Part shown: positions 47,805 through 59,787 of the stretch, piece by piece | Position numbering within the stretch: position 1 is the first letter of the stretch | Layout of the letters: each line of letters begins with the position of its first letter | Assembly: GCF_036250065.1 (NCBI RefSeq) | Contig: NZ_CP109199.1 | Coordinates: 6,632,001-6,696,000, forward strand | Length of the DNA: 64,000 nucleotides | Origin: Micromonospora sp. NBC_01699 | GTDB lineage: Bacteria > Actinomycetota > Actinomycetes > Mycobacteriales > Micromonosporaceae | Reading direction: 5' to 3' | The notes under the pieces: model-generated | The model's input: the letters and a program-made list of their open reading frames with translations, nothing else | Database searches by the model: none | Told to the model about the DNA's origin: nothing | Translations under genes and position numbers: made by a program

Positions 47805-48422
47805 TCAGTTCCGGCCGACCTGCTCCGCCACCCGCTCCAACCGGTTCCGGTAGTCCTGCCACCACGCCTCGTCACCCGGTGGCAGGAAGTTCTCGTCCCG
47901 CTGTAGTCCGGCCGCCCCGTCGATCAGCTCGCGGACGATGTCGGCGTGTCCGACGTGCCGGTGCGTCTCGGCGATCAGATGGGCCAGGATCCGGTGCAGT
48001 GTCGCCCGCCGGTCCTGCTCCGGCCACCACATCACGAGGCCGGTGGCGTCCAACGCCAACTCCTCGATCGTGGCGTCGGCGTGCTTCCAGACCCGTTGGT
48101 AAAGGTCGACGACGTACTCGCGGGACTCGTCGGCGGTGGCCCACATGTCCGTGTTGGGGGCGAAGGCGTCGGGCCCCAGGTCCGGCCGGAACCACGGCAC
48201 CGGTTCGGCGAAGTCCCGGCCGAAGACGAATCCCAGGTACAGCAGCTCGACGCTGATCAGGTGTTTGACCAGCCCCAACAGGTTGGTGCCGGTCGGTGTC
48301 AGCGGCCGGCGGAGGTCGTACTCGGAGAGCCCCTCCAGCTTCCAGACCAGGGCCTCGCGGGCCTCCCGCAGGTAGCGGTGAAAGTCGGCCTTCAGCTCCG
48401 CATCGGTCATGGTCACGGTCAC
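47805..48422 (-). CDS. DinB/DUF664-family protein
   Basis: A 205-residue four-helix DinB-superfamily protein (DUF664 type, mycothiol-dependent or metal-binding transferase-like). Motifs: REALVWKLEGLSEYDLRRPLTPTGTNLLGLVKHLISVELLYLG with a first His, and RRATLHRILAHLIAETHRHVGHADIVRELIDG with the HxxxH metal ligands. The GTG at 48422 overlaps the stop of the VOC gene. The pair lies divergent from an ECF sigma gene, which makes it a likely target operon. Confidence 0.88.
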   Translation of the reverse strand: MTVTMTDAELKADFHRYLREAREALVWKLEGLSEYDLRRPLTPTGTNLLGLVKHLISVELLYLGFVFGRDFAEPVPWFRPDLGPDAFAPNTDMWATADESREYVVDLYQRVWKHADATIEELALDATGLVMWWPEQDRRATLHRILAHLIAETHRHVGHADIVRELIDGAAGLQRDENFLPPGDEAWWQDYRNRLERVAEQVGRN

Positions 48423-48781
48423 GGTCCCAGCAGTCCGACGGGGTTGCCGTCGAGGTCGCCGAACACGGCCATCCGCCCCTGCCCCGGCACGCTGACCGGG
48501 TCCATGGTCCGGGTTCCGCCGAGCTGTTCGGCCCGCGCGAGCGCGGCATCGACGTCGTCGACCCGGAAGTAGACGACGATCCCGGTGTACGGGCTGTCCG
48601 GGCCGGCCTGGCCGATCCCGCCGACCGGTGGCCCGCCATCCCCGCCCACCAGCGCGTACGTGCCGTCCAGGACGTGCACCGGCCAGCCGAACATGTCCTG
48701 GTAGAAGCGGTGCGCCCGGGGGCCGTCGGGGGTGGAGATGTCGAACCACGCGGGTGTCGGGTTGTGTCCGGTCTGAGTCAT
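48419..48781 (-). CDS. VOC-family (glyoxalase-like) protein
   Basis: A 120-residue vicinal oxygen chelate protein: FDISTPDGPRAHRFYQDMFGWPV, VVYFRVDDVDAALARAEQLGGT, PGQGRMAVFGDLDGNPVGL. Such domains are glyoxalase, bleomycin-resistance or extradiol dioxygenase relatives; the short form usually dimerises. ATG at 48781 (MTQTGHNPTPAWF). It starts the VOC-DinB operon and diverges from the ECF sigma gene across 76 bp. Confidence 0.87.
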   Translation of the reverse strand: MTQTGHNPTPAWFDISTPDGPRAHRFYQDMFGWPVHVLDGTYALVGGDGGPPVGGIGQAGPDSPYTGIVVYFRVDDVDAALARAEQLGGTRTMDPVSVPGQGRMAVFGDLDGNPVGLLGP

Positions 48782-48857
48782 GGCGTCCTTGTCTGGCAGT
48801 GCCCGGTATTGCTCGGTCGATAAGGAAGACCGCCGTGATGGGGCAGAATCATCGCTC

Positions 48858-49970
48858 GTGAACGACATTTCTCGGTCGACGCCGGAGCCGACGACGTCGG
48901 ACCCGGAGCCGGGGACGTCGAGCCCGGAGCGGCAGACGTCGGACCCGGAGCCGGCGACGGAGGGTTCGGCCGAGCGCGACCTGGTCCGGGCGCGCGACGG
49001 GGACGACGCCGCGTTCACCCGCCTGGTACAGCCGCTGCGCCGGGAACTGCACGCCCACTGCTACCGCATGCTCGGCTCGACCCATGACGCCGACGACGCG
49101 CTCCAGGATGCCCTGCTGCGGGCCTGGCGGGGGCTCGACCGGTTCGAGGGGCGCGGATCGCTGCGCTCCTGGCTCTACACCGTCGCCACCCGTACCTGCC
49201 TGGATGTTGTCGAGACCCGGGGCAGGCGGGCGCTGCCGGTCGACCTCGGGCCGTCCAGCGAGCATGCGGTGCTGGCCCAGCCGCTGACCGACATCGCCTG
49301 GCTGGGCCCGTACCCGGACGCGGGGCTCGGTGCAGGCCCGGCCGCCCCGGAGGCGCGGTACGAGCAGCGCGAGGCCGTCGAACTCGCCTTCGTCGCCGCC
49401 CTGCAACACCTGCCGGGCAACCAGCGGGCGGCGCTGCTGCTGTTCGAGGTCCTCGGCTTCTCCGCCGCCGAGATCGCGATCATGATGGACACCAGCACCG
49501 CCTCGGTGAACAGCGCCCTGCAACGGGCCCGCCGGATCGTCACCGAGAAGATCCCCGGGCCCAGTCAGCAGCAGACGCTGCGGGAGATCGACGACACCCG
49601 CCTGCGGGAGGTCGTCGGCGCGTTCTGCACCGCCATGGAACGCGGTGACGCCACCGCCCTGGTCGCCCTGTTGACCAAGGACGTCACCTGGTCGATGCCG
49701 CCGCTGGCGCACTGGTACCACGGCCTCGACGCGGTGATGGACTTCGCCGTGGAGGTCCCGCTCACCCGCTGCCCGAGCTGGCGGTACCTGACGACCGGCG
49801 CGAACGGCCAGCCCGCGGTGGCGTTCTACCTCGGCGAGAGCGCGACCGCCACGCACCTGGCCTGGGGGATCACCGTGCTGACGCTGCGCGGCGAGCAGAT
49901 CGCCGAGATCACCTCGTTCCTCGCCCCGGAGGACTTCCCGGCCTTCGGGCTGCCCGCCTCGCTGCCCTGA
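48858..49970 (+). CDS. ECF sigma factor with C-terminal SnoaL-like domain
   Basis: A 370-residue extracytoplasmic-function sigma factor of the SigG/ECF56-like kind. Region 2 is LHAHCYRMLGSTHDADDALQDALLRAWRGLDRFEGRGSLRSWL; region 4 is HLPGNQRAALLLFEVLGFSAAEIAIMMDTSTASVNSALQRARR; residues about 245-365 are a SnoaL/NTF2-like domain (VVGAFCTAMERGDATALVALLTKDVTW) that replaces an anti-sigma factor in these groups. The first 40 residues repeat a Thr-Ser-Asp-Pro-Glu-Pro unit. GTG start at 48858. It faces the VOC-DinB operon, its likely target. Confidence 0.9.
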   Translation: MNDISRSTPEPTTSDPEPGTSSPERQTSDPEPATEGSAERDLVRARDGDDAAFTRLVQPLRRELHAHCYRMLGSTHDADDALQDALLRAWRGLDRFEGRGSLRSWLYTVATRTCLDVVETRGRRALPVDLGPSSEHAVLAQPLTDIAWLGPYPDAGLGAGPAAPEARYEQREAVELAFVAALQHLPGNQRAALLLFEVLGFSAAEIAIMMDTSTASVNSALQRARRIVTEKIPGPSQQQTLREIDDTRLREVVGAFCTAMERGDATALVALLTKDVTWSMPPLAHWYHGLDAVMDFAVEVPLTRCPSWRYLTTGANGQPAVAFYLGESATATHLAWGITVLTLRGEQIAEITSFLAPEDFPAFGLPASLP

Positions 49971-50090
49971 CCCGAGCCACCGGCGATGCCCCGAACGGGT
50001 GGATTGGCGAGTACGACGGCTGGGCATTACCCCTGCGCGTCGGGTTGACCGCTGCCCGTCGCCTAGTCGATCGTGGGGCGAAGGAGCAGC

Positions 50091-52208
<2,118 letters not shown>

Positions 52209-52209
52209 C

Positions 52210-54515
52210 ATGCCGACGGGCGCGTACCCCCGGATCACGGCGACCTACCGGGTGCAGGTCCGCCCCGGTTTCGACCTGGACGCCACCGCCGGCCTCGCCG
52301 GCTACCTCGCCGACCTCGGCGTCACCCACCTCTACAGCGCGCCCCTGCTGACCGCCACCCCCGGTTCCGCGCACGGCTACGACGTGGTCGACCCGCGCGC
52401 GGTCAACCCCGAACTCGGCGGCGAGGCCGGGCGGCGGCGACTCGTGCAGGCGCTGCGCGAGGCCGGGCTCGGCCTGGTCGTGGACATCGTGCCGAACCAC
52501 GCCGGGGTTGCCGTACCGGCGGCGAATCCGGCCTGGTGGGACGTGCTGCGGCGGGGACGCTCGTCGGCGTACGCCGGATGGTTCGACATCGACTGGACGC
52601 GGCCCCGGCTGCTGCTCCCGGTCCTCGCCGACACCCCGGACGCGCTCGGCGACCTCAAGGTGGCCGACGGCGAGTTGCGCTACCACGAACACCGCTACCC
52701 GATCGCCGAGGGCACGGCCGGCGGCAGCCCGCGCGAGGTGCACGACCGGCAGCACTACGAGTTGGTCTCCTGGCGGCGCGGCGACGCCGAACTCGGCTAC
52801 CGGCGGTTCTTCGCCGTCTCCGACCTGGCCGGGTTGCGGGTCGAGGACCCGGAGGTGTTCGCGGCCACCCACGCCGAGATAGTGCGCTGGGTCGACGCGG
52901 GCGAGGTCGACGGCATCCGGGTCGACCACCCCGACGGCCTGCGCGACCCGGCCGGCTACCTGACCCGGCTCCGGGCCGCGGCGCCGGACGCCTGGCTCGT
53001 GGTGGAGAAGATCCTGGAGTACGGCGAGGAGCTGCCGGACTGGCCGGTCGACGGCACCACCGGGTACGAGTCCCTGGCCGCGATCTGCGGCCTGTTCGTC
53101 GACCCGGCGGCGGCCGGCGACTTCACCGTCCTGGACACCACCCTGACCGGGCGGCCCACCTCGTGGCCCTCGCTGACCCATCGGTGCAAGCGGGTGGTCG
53201 CCACCAGCCTGCTCGCCGCCGAGCTGAACCGGCTGGCCCGGCTCGTGCCGGAGGTGTCGGCGGAGTCCGCCCGCGCCGCGCTCGCCGAACTGGCCGCCTG
53301 CTTCCCGGTCTACCGGGGCTACCCGCCGCACGGTGCCCGGCACCTGGCCATGGCCCGGTCCGAGGCCGGGCGGCGCCGACCCGACCTGACCGCCACCCTG
53401 GACGCGATCACCGCCCACCTGCGTGACCCCGACGACGAGCTGGCCCTGCGGTTCCCGCAGTTCACCGGCGCGGTGATGGCGAAGGGGGTGGAGGACACCG
53501 CCTACTACCGGTGGACCCGGTTCGTGGCGTGCAACGAGGTGGGTGGCAGCCCGGCCCAGTTCGGTGTGCCGCCGACCGAATTCCACCGGGCCGCCACCGA
53601 CCGGCAGGCGAACTGGCCGGCGGGGATGACGACGCTCTCCACCCACGACACGAAACGCGGCGAGGACGTACGGGCCCGGCTGGCCGTACTCGCCGAGCTG
53701 CCCGGTGACTGGGCCCGGCAGGTACGCGACTGGTCGGCCCGCTTCCCGCTGCCCGACCCGAGTCTGGCGCACCTGCTGTGGCAGACCGCGATCGGCGCCT
53801 GGCCGATCGAACGGGACCGGCTGCACGCGTACGCCGAGAAGGCGGCCCGGGAGGCGGCGGCCTCGACGAGCTGGTCCGACCCGGACCCGGTCTTCGAGGA
53901 TGCCCTGCACACCCTGGTCGACCAGCTGTACGACGACGCCGACCTGCACGCCGAGCTCACCGCCTTCGCCGACCGGATCACGCCTGCGGGTTGGTCCAAC
54001 TCGCTGGGTCAGAAACTCGTGCAGCTCGCCATGCCGGGGGTGCCGGACACCTACCAGGGCACCGAACTGTGGGAGAACTCCCTGGTCGACCCGGACAACC
54101 GCCGCCCGGTCGACTTCGCCGTACGCCGAGAACTGCTGGACCGGCTCGACGCGGGCTGGCGGCCCCCGGTCGACCCGAGCGGGGCGGCGAAGCTGCTGGT
54201 CGTGTCCCGTACCCTGCGGCTGCGCCGGGACCGGCCCGGACTCTTCACCGGCTACCGCCCGGTGCCGGTGCACGGACCGGCCGCCGAACACGCGGTCGCG
54301 TTCGACCGGGGCGGGGTGACGGCGGTCGCCACCCGGTTGCCGCTGGGCCTGGCCCGGGGCGGCGGTTGGGGTAGCACCTGGCTGTCACCGTCCGTTAATC
54401 AAGTGACCGAGCTGTTCACCGGCCGCGTCTACAGTGGGGGGCGGGTCCTCCTGGCCGAACTGCTGGCCGACTACCCGGTCGCACTGCTCATCCGAAGCGA
54501 GCCCGTGGAGACATC

Positions 54516-54519
<4 letters not shown>
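52210..54519 (+). CDS. treY: Maltooligosyl trehalose synthase
   Basis: A 769-residue GH13 enzyme that converts the reducing end of maltodextrin into a trehalose unit by intramolecular transglycosylation. Signature stretches are ATYRVQVRPGFDLDATAGLAGYLADLGVTHLY, GLVVDIVPNHAGV, VDGIRVDHPDGLRDP, VVEKILEYGEELP and TTLSTHDTKRGEDVRAR. ATG at 52210. Its stop overlaps the treZ start (ATGA). Cytoplasmic. Confidence 0.95.
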
Positions 54520-56249
<1,730 letters not shown>

Positions 56250-56272
56250 CTCAGGACTTTCCGGTACGCGAA

Positions 56273-56302
56273 AAGCCGGGCCCCCTCTCGGGGACCCGGC
56301 TT
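56273..56302. terminator. Terminator hairpin, copy A
   Basis: AAGCCGGG-C-CCCC pairs with GGGG-A-CCCGGCTT (one C-A mismatch) around a short loop. It lies between the convergent treZ and secreted-protein genes and is repeated at 58681-58711. Confidence 0.85.
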
Positions 56303-56324
56303 CCGTATTCGCTGTTCGTATTAC

Positions 56325-56951
56325 TTACTTGGTCCAGACGTCCTGCACGATGTGCGCGGCCTGGTTCTCCCACTGCGCGTACGCATCCGGGAACGCCGAC
56401 ACCTGAACCTTCTGCGCCGCATCCGTCAACGGCATATCCTGCCAACCATCAACCTGCTTCAGGTTCTTCAGGAACGCGGTCGTAGCGTAGGCCGGGTCCG
56501 TGATCTGCTCCGGCGTACCCCAACCCGACGACGGCCGCTGCTGGAACAACCCCAGCGAGTCGTGGTCGTTCATGTCACCCAGATGACCCAGGTTCTCCAA
56601 CTTCGACTCCTGCATCGAGGTAGCGACCGCGATCACCGCACCACGCTCACCCATACCCAACTTCTTCGCCGTATCCGTGATGGCCTTGGCGTTGTCGGTC
56701 TGCTCCTTGCTCAGGCTGATGTTCGACTGCGCACCCTGCGTACCGTGCGGCACGAGCTTGTCCATGCCCGGCTTCTCCGAGGTCACCTGCGCAACCGTGG
56801 TCATCGCCGGGGCGGCACGCTCCGCCGGGGACGCGAACGCGTGGCTCACCGGCCCCGCAACAGCGCCACCGATAAAGGCCAGGCCGGCAACACCCAGAGC
56901 GGTCTTACGAACAAACGAAGTCTCAGCAAAAGTGGTGAAAGTCGTCTTCAC
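56325..56951 (-). CDS. Secreted lysozyme-like (transglycosylase-type) protein, copy A
   Basis: A 208-residue exported protein. The signal peptide covers residues 1-41 (basic start, LGVAGLAFIGGAVAGPVSHAFA). The mature domain is an actinobacterial lysozyme-like fold: NAKAITDTAKKLGMGERGAVIAVATSMQESKLENLGHLGD, with a probable catalytic Glu in MQESKL, then DSLGLFQQRPSSGWGTPEQI and SAFPDAYAQWENQAAHIV. It probably acts on peptidoglycan; the activity is inferred from the fold. AAAGGTGA precedes the ATG. Its leader and coding region are duplicated at 58721. Confidence 0.83.
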   Translation of the reverse strand: MKTTFTTFAETSFVRKTALGVAGLAFIGGAVAGPVSHAFASPAERAAPAMTTVAQVTSEKPGMDKLVPHGTQGAQSNISLSKEQTDNAKAITDTAKKLGMGERGAVIAVATSMQESKLENLGHLGDMNDHDSLGLFQQRPSSGWGTPEQITDPAYATTAFLKNLKQVDGWQDMPLTDAAQKVQVSAFPDAYAQWENQAAHIVQDVWTK

Positions 56952-57023
56952 GATGGTTCACCTTTCATTCGGGGGTACCCGACGCGCGCCACAAGGGGAA
57001 AGGCGCCTGCGCTCAGGTGAGAA

Positions 57024-57084
57024 GTACGAGGCCACAGCCTGCACGGGGCGGGGGAAAACAACCCCGGCGCTGCTCCGGTCGTAC
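57024..57084 (-). ncRNA. Structured 5' leader of secreted protein, copy A
   Basis: Read on the minus strand, a TATACA -10-like box (57094-57089) is followed by CGTACGA pairing with TCGTAC (57084-57079 with 57029-57024), and inside it a CGGGG/CCCCG hairpin. In copy B the loop sequence differs while the stem pairs are kept, which suggests RNA structure. The start codon is 73 bases further on. It does not match the c-di-AMP (ydaO) riboswitch core. Confidence 0.5.
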
Positions 57085-57200
57085 GCGATGTATAACCGAC
57101 CCGACCCCGCCAACATTCCGCCAACCGACCCCCGACCCGAGTCGATCAACCCCAAAAACCTCGCACCCCCGACACCCCACCCAACCGACGCACCCCAGGT

Positions 57201-57249
57201 AGAGAAAGAGCGGCTATCCGGGGCGGGATAACCACTCATTCTCCGTATT
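57201..57249. repeat. Palindromic repeat, copy 1 (left arm decayed)
   Basis: The right arm is CACTCATTCTCCGTATT (57233-57249); the centre GGCTATCC-GGGGC-GGGATAACC is itself a hairpin; the left arm is only partly complementary. Parts recur at 59592-59632 (centre and left arm) and 60370-60408 (right arm). It lies at the 3' side of the TetR gene. Confidence 0.75.
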
Positions 57250-57263
57250 GGTGCGGTGTCTGG

Positions 57264-57884
57264 TTATGGGGTGGGGGTGCGGTGCGGGTGGTGGAGTAGG
57301 CGGTTCATCGCGTGGCGGGCGCGGGCCGGGCCGGCAGGGTCCCGGTGGAGGCGGAGGGTGTGGTTGAGGGCGAGCATCTGGCCGACCAACTCGAACACCA
57401 TCTGGTCCGGGTCGGTCTCCACGGGCAGGTCGCCCGCTTCCACTGCCAGGCGTACGTGTAGCCGCAGGTCACGCTCCCACAACCCGACGAGCCCGGCGAC
57501 CGCGTCGCGTACGGGACCGTCGCGGTCGTCGTACTCGCTGGCGGCGGCGGTGAAGAAGCAGCCGCCCGGAAAGACCTCGCGCTCCAGGTGGGAAATCCAC
57601 GACTCGCACATCGCCCGCAGACGCGGCAGCCCCGGCGCGGCGCCGACCCCATGGTCAGATGTTTCGCGGAAGAAGATTTCCGCGGCCGTGTCGACCACCG
57701 CCAGCTGGAGGGATTCCTTGGAGCCGAAGTGGCCCAGCAGGCCGGACTTGCTCAGCCCCAGATCGCTCGCGAGTCGGCCGATGGTGAGTCCCTCCAGCCC
57801 TTCGACCGAGGCGACCGCCACCCCACGCGCCAGGATCGCGGCACGGGTCCGACCGGCTTCGGTGTTCGATCGACGCGGACTCAC
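57264..57884 (-). CDS. TetR-family transcriptional regulator
   Basis: A repressor of 206 residues from the GTG at 57884 (209 from 57893). The helix-turn-helix is residues 12-58 (RAAILARGVAVASVEGLEGLTIGRLASDLGLSKSGLLGHFGSKESL); the C-terminal ligand-binding region is helical (FRETSDHGVGAAPGLPRLRAMCESWISHLE). A TATAGT box read on this strand ends just before the GTG at 57884, so a leaderless transcript is possible. It diverges from the acyltransferase gene, and a nested palindrome lies between. The TAA stop falls inside a repeat also found at the SDR stop. Confidence 0.87.
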   Translation of the reverse strand: MSPRRSNTEAGRTRAAILARGVAVASVEGLEGLTIGRLASDLGLSKSGLLGHFGSKESLQLAVVDTAAEIFFRETSDHGVGAAPGLPRLRAMCESWISHLEREVFPGGCFFTAAASEYDDRDGPVRDAVAGLVGLWERDLRLHVRLAVEAGDLPVETDPDQMVFELVGQMLALNHTLRLHRDPAGPARARHAMNRLLHHPHRTPTP

Positions 57885-57890
57885 GGCGCT

Positions 57891-57943
57891 CACTATAGCC
57901 AGCAGCGACCCGCTTAGCGTACGACCGTTCGGACGCTATAGTG
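57891..57943. promoter_or_regulatory. Nested palindromic operator between TetR and acyltransferase genes
   Basis: An outer pair CACTATAG (57891-57898) / CTATAGTG (57936-57943) places TATAGT -10-like boxes facing both ways. An inner pair TAGCGT (57915-57920) / ACGCTA (57933-57938) is a typical TetR operator shape. One repressor site could close both promoters. Confidence 0.65.
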
Positions 57944-57982
57944 CCTGCACCACCGTCCGCCCAGCCAGCGAGGGGAGCCCCC

Positions 57983-58648
57983 GTGCTCTACCGGATCGCC
58001 AGACTGCTACTGATTCCACTGGTCCGACTCTTCTTCCGACCCGTCATCGAGGGCCGGTCGAACGTACCGGCGCAGGGTCCGGTGATCCTCGCCAGCAACC
58101 ACCAGTCGTTCTTCGACAGCATCGTCATCCCGCTGATGGCGCCCCGCAAGGTGGTGTTCCTGACCAAGGCCGAGTACTTCCACGGTCGGGGCCTCAAGGG
58201 ACGGTTGGTCCGCTGGTTCTTCACCGCCATCGGCTCGGTCCCCGTACAGCGGGGAGCCAACCGGGCCGCACAGGCATCACTCGACGCGGCCCTGGAGGTG
58301 CTCGCCGCCGGTGACGCCTTCGGGATCTACCCCGAGGGGACCCGTTCCGTGGACGGCCGGCTCTACCGTGGCCGGACCGGCGTCGGCTGGCTGGCGCTGA
58401 CCGCACGCGCACCGGTCGTCCCGGTCGCACTCAGCGGCACCGAACGGATCCAACCGGTCGGCAGCAGGCTACCGAGGATCAGTCGGGTGACGATCCGGTT
58501 CGGCACCCCACTGCACTTCGGACCCGATTACGGCGAGGCGGCGTCCGCGTCCGACCGGCGCCGGGCAACCGACGAGATCGTGCAGGCCATCGGCGCCCTC
58601 TCCGGCCAGGAGTACGTTCCCGGATACAACGACCCGAGCCGGGTGTAG
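57983..58648 (+). CDS. 1-acyl-glycerol-3-phosphate acyltransferase (PlsC-like)
   Basis: A 221-residue membrane-associated acyltransferase. The N-terminal hydrophobic segment (LLLIPLVRLFFRPVIEG) precedes the catalytic NHQSFFD (HX4D) motif; FFTAIGSVPVQRG and FGIYPEGTRSVDGRLYRGRTG are the glycerol-phosphate sites, and APVVPVALSG is motif IV. It would make phosphatidate or acylate a related alcohol. GGGGAG lies before the GTG at 57983. The neighbouring TetR regulator probably controls it. Confidence 0.9.
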   Translation: MLYRIARLLLIPLVRLFFRPVIEGRSNVPAQGPVILASNHQSFFDSIVIPLMAPRKVVFLTKAEYFHGRGLKGRLVRWFFTAIGSVPVQRGANRAAQASLDAALEVLAAGDAFGIYPEGTRSVDGRLYRGRTGVGWLALTARAPVVPVALSGTERIQPVGSRLPRISRVTIRFGTPLHFGPDYGEAASASDRRRATDEIVQAIGALSGQEYVPGYNDPSRV

Positions 58649-58680
58649 CGATTTCCCAACCGTGAAAACGGGTACGCGAA

Positions 58681-58711
58681 AAGCCGGGCCCCCGAGACGG
58701 GGACCCGGCTT
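58681..58711. terminator. Terminator hairpin, copy B
   Basis: AAGCCGGG-C-CCCC pairs with GGGG-A-CCCGGCTT around a CGAGA-like loop. It lies between the convergent acyltransferase and secreted-protein genes; same stem as at 56273. Confidence 0.85.
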
Positions 58712-58720
58712 CCGTATTAC

Positions 58721-59347
58721 TTACTTGGTCCAGACGTCCTGCACGATGTGCGCGGCCTGGTTCTCCCACTGCGCGTACGCATCCGGGAACGCCGACACCT
58801 GAACCTTCTGCGCCGCATCCGTCAACGGCATATCCTGCCAACCATCAACCTGCTTCAGGTTGCTCAGGAACGCGGTCGTAGCGTAGGCCGGATCGGTGAT
58901 CTGCTCAGGAGTTCCCCAACCCGACGACGGCCGCTGCTGGAACAACCCCAGCGAGTCGTGGTCGTTCATGTCACCCAGATGACCCAGGTTCTCCAACTTC
59001 GACTCCTGCATCGAGGTAGCGACCGCGATCACCGCACCACGCTCACCCATACCCAACTTCTTCGCCGTATCCGTGATGGCCTTGGCGTTAGCAAGCTGGT
59101 CCTTGCTCAGGCTGATGTTCGACTGCGCACCCTGCGTACCATGCGGCACCAGCTTGTCCATGCCCGGCTTCTCGCTGGTCACCTGCGCGACCGTGGTCAT
59201 CGCCGGGGCGGCACGCTCCGCCGGGGACGCGAACGCGTGGCTCACCGGCCCCGCAACAGCACCACCAATAAAGGCCAGGCCGGCAACACCCAGAGCGGTC
59301 TTACGAACAAACGAAGTCTCAGCAAAAGTGGTGAAAGTCGTCTTCAC
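58721..59347 (-). CDS. Secreted lysozyme-like protein, copy B
   Basis: A 208-residue secreted protein differing from copy A at only four residues (KDQLAN for KEQTDN, and Ser for Lys in FLxNLKQ). Same signal peptide, same MQESKL catalytic-type Glu and same SLGLFQQRPSSGWGTPEQI motif. The close match through the promoter and leader implies recent duplication or ongoing gene conversion. ATG at 59347 with AAGGTGA upstream. Confidence 0.83.
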   Translation of the reverse strand: MKTTFTTFAETSFVRKTALGVAGLAFIGGAVAGPVSHAFASPAERAAPAMTTVAQVTSEKPGMDKLVPHGTQGAQSNISLSKDQLANAKAITDTAKKLGMGERGAVIAVATSMQESKLENLGHLGDMNDHDSLGLFQQRPSSGWGTPEQITDPAYATTAFLSNLKQVDGWQDMPLTDAAQKVQVSAFPDAYAQWENQAAHIVQDVWTK

Positions 59348-59420
59348 GATGGTTCACCTTCCAATCGGGGGTACCCGACGCGCGCCCACAAGGGGAAAGG
59401 CGCCTGCGCTCAGGTGAGAA

Positions 59421-59481
59421 GTACGAGGCCACAGCACACACGAGGCGGGGGAATCATGCCCCGGCGCTGCTCCGGTCGTAC
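59421..59481 (-). ncRNA. Structured 5' leader of secreted protein, copy B
   Basis: The same arrangement as copy A: a TATACA box (59491-59486), CGTACGA pairing with TCGTAC (59481-59476 with 59426-59421), and an inner CGGGG/CCCCG hairpin whose loop differs from copy A. Role unknown; it could be regulatory RNA or simply a conserved leader. Confidence 0.5.
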
Positions 59482-59591
59482 GCGATGTATAACCGACCCG
59501 ACCCCGCCAACATTCCGCCAACCGACCCCCGACCCGAGTCGATCAACCCCAAAAACCTCGCACCCCCGACACTCCGCCCACAGACCCCACC

Positions 59592-59632
59592 AATACAGAG
59601 AATGAGTGGCTATCCGGGGCGGGATAACCACT
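59592..59632. repeat. Palindromic repeat, copy 2 (right arm truncated)
   Basis: The left arm AATACAGAGAATGAGTGG (59592-59609) is the complement of the right arm of copy 1 with one change. The centre, with GGATAACC-type pairing, is the same, and the element stops after CCACT. It follows the promoter of the copy B secreted gene. Confidence 0.7.
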
Positions 59633-59787
59633 GAACCTTTTCATCGTGACGGTGCAGGTCACGGCCGGGTGGAAATTGCTTGTCTTACCGGGAGCCTCGT
59701 CCTATGTCGACACCGGGAAGTCATCGCAGACCCGGCCGGCCGGCTGGTTTGGGCGTCGAGAACCCGGTGCACGGCAGTTGAAAAGGC

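Larger units (their letters stand above)
56263..57175. repeat. Long direct duplication, copy A
   Basis: About 913 bp covering a terminator, the secreted lysozyme-like gene, its leader and promoter. The same order recurs at 58671-59572 in the same orientation. The encoded proteins match at 204 of 208 residues. The two copies flank the TetR/acyltransferase pair. Copy A has a short duplication (CGTATT-containing) between hairpin and stop codon that copy B lacks. Confidence 0.9.
58671..59572. repeat. Long direct duplication, copy B
   Basis: About 902 bp, the second copy of the block at 56263-57175: terminator, lysozyme-like gene, leader and promoter, in the same orientation and order. Homology ends at the GACAC following the run CGCACCCCC on the promoter side. 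Confidence 0.9.
59348..59787. other. 440-bp region: leader, promoter and repeat fragments
   Basis: No gene is supported. It holds the structured leader and promoter of the copy B secreted gene (59421-59491), the end of the long duplication (59572), and the repeat fragment at 59592-59632. The last 150 bp before the DUF4440 stop show nothing recognisable. Confidence 0.6.

Noticed and set aside
48877-48960. Tandem repeat encoding Ser-Asp-Pro-Glu-Pro units as a CRISPR-like or regulatory repeat
   Set aside because: It is in frame inside the N-terminus of the ECF sigma factor and is simple coding repetition.
57024-57084. ydaO-type c-di-AMP riboswitch before the secreted genes
   Set aside because: The conserved GGGGTGAAT and CCGTCAGCTAACC-type segments of that riboswitch are not present.
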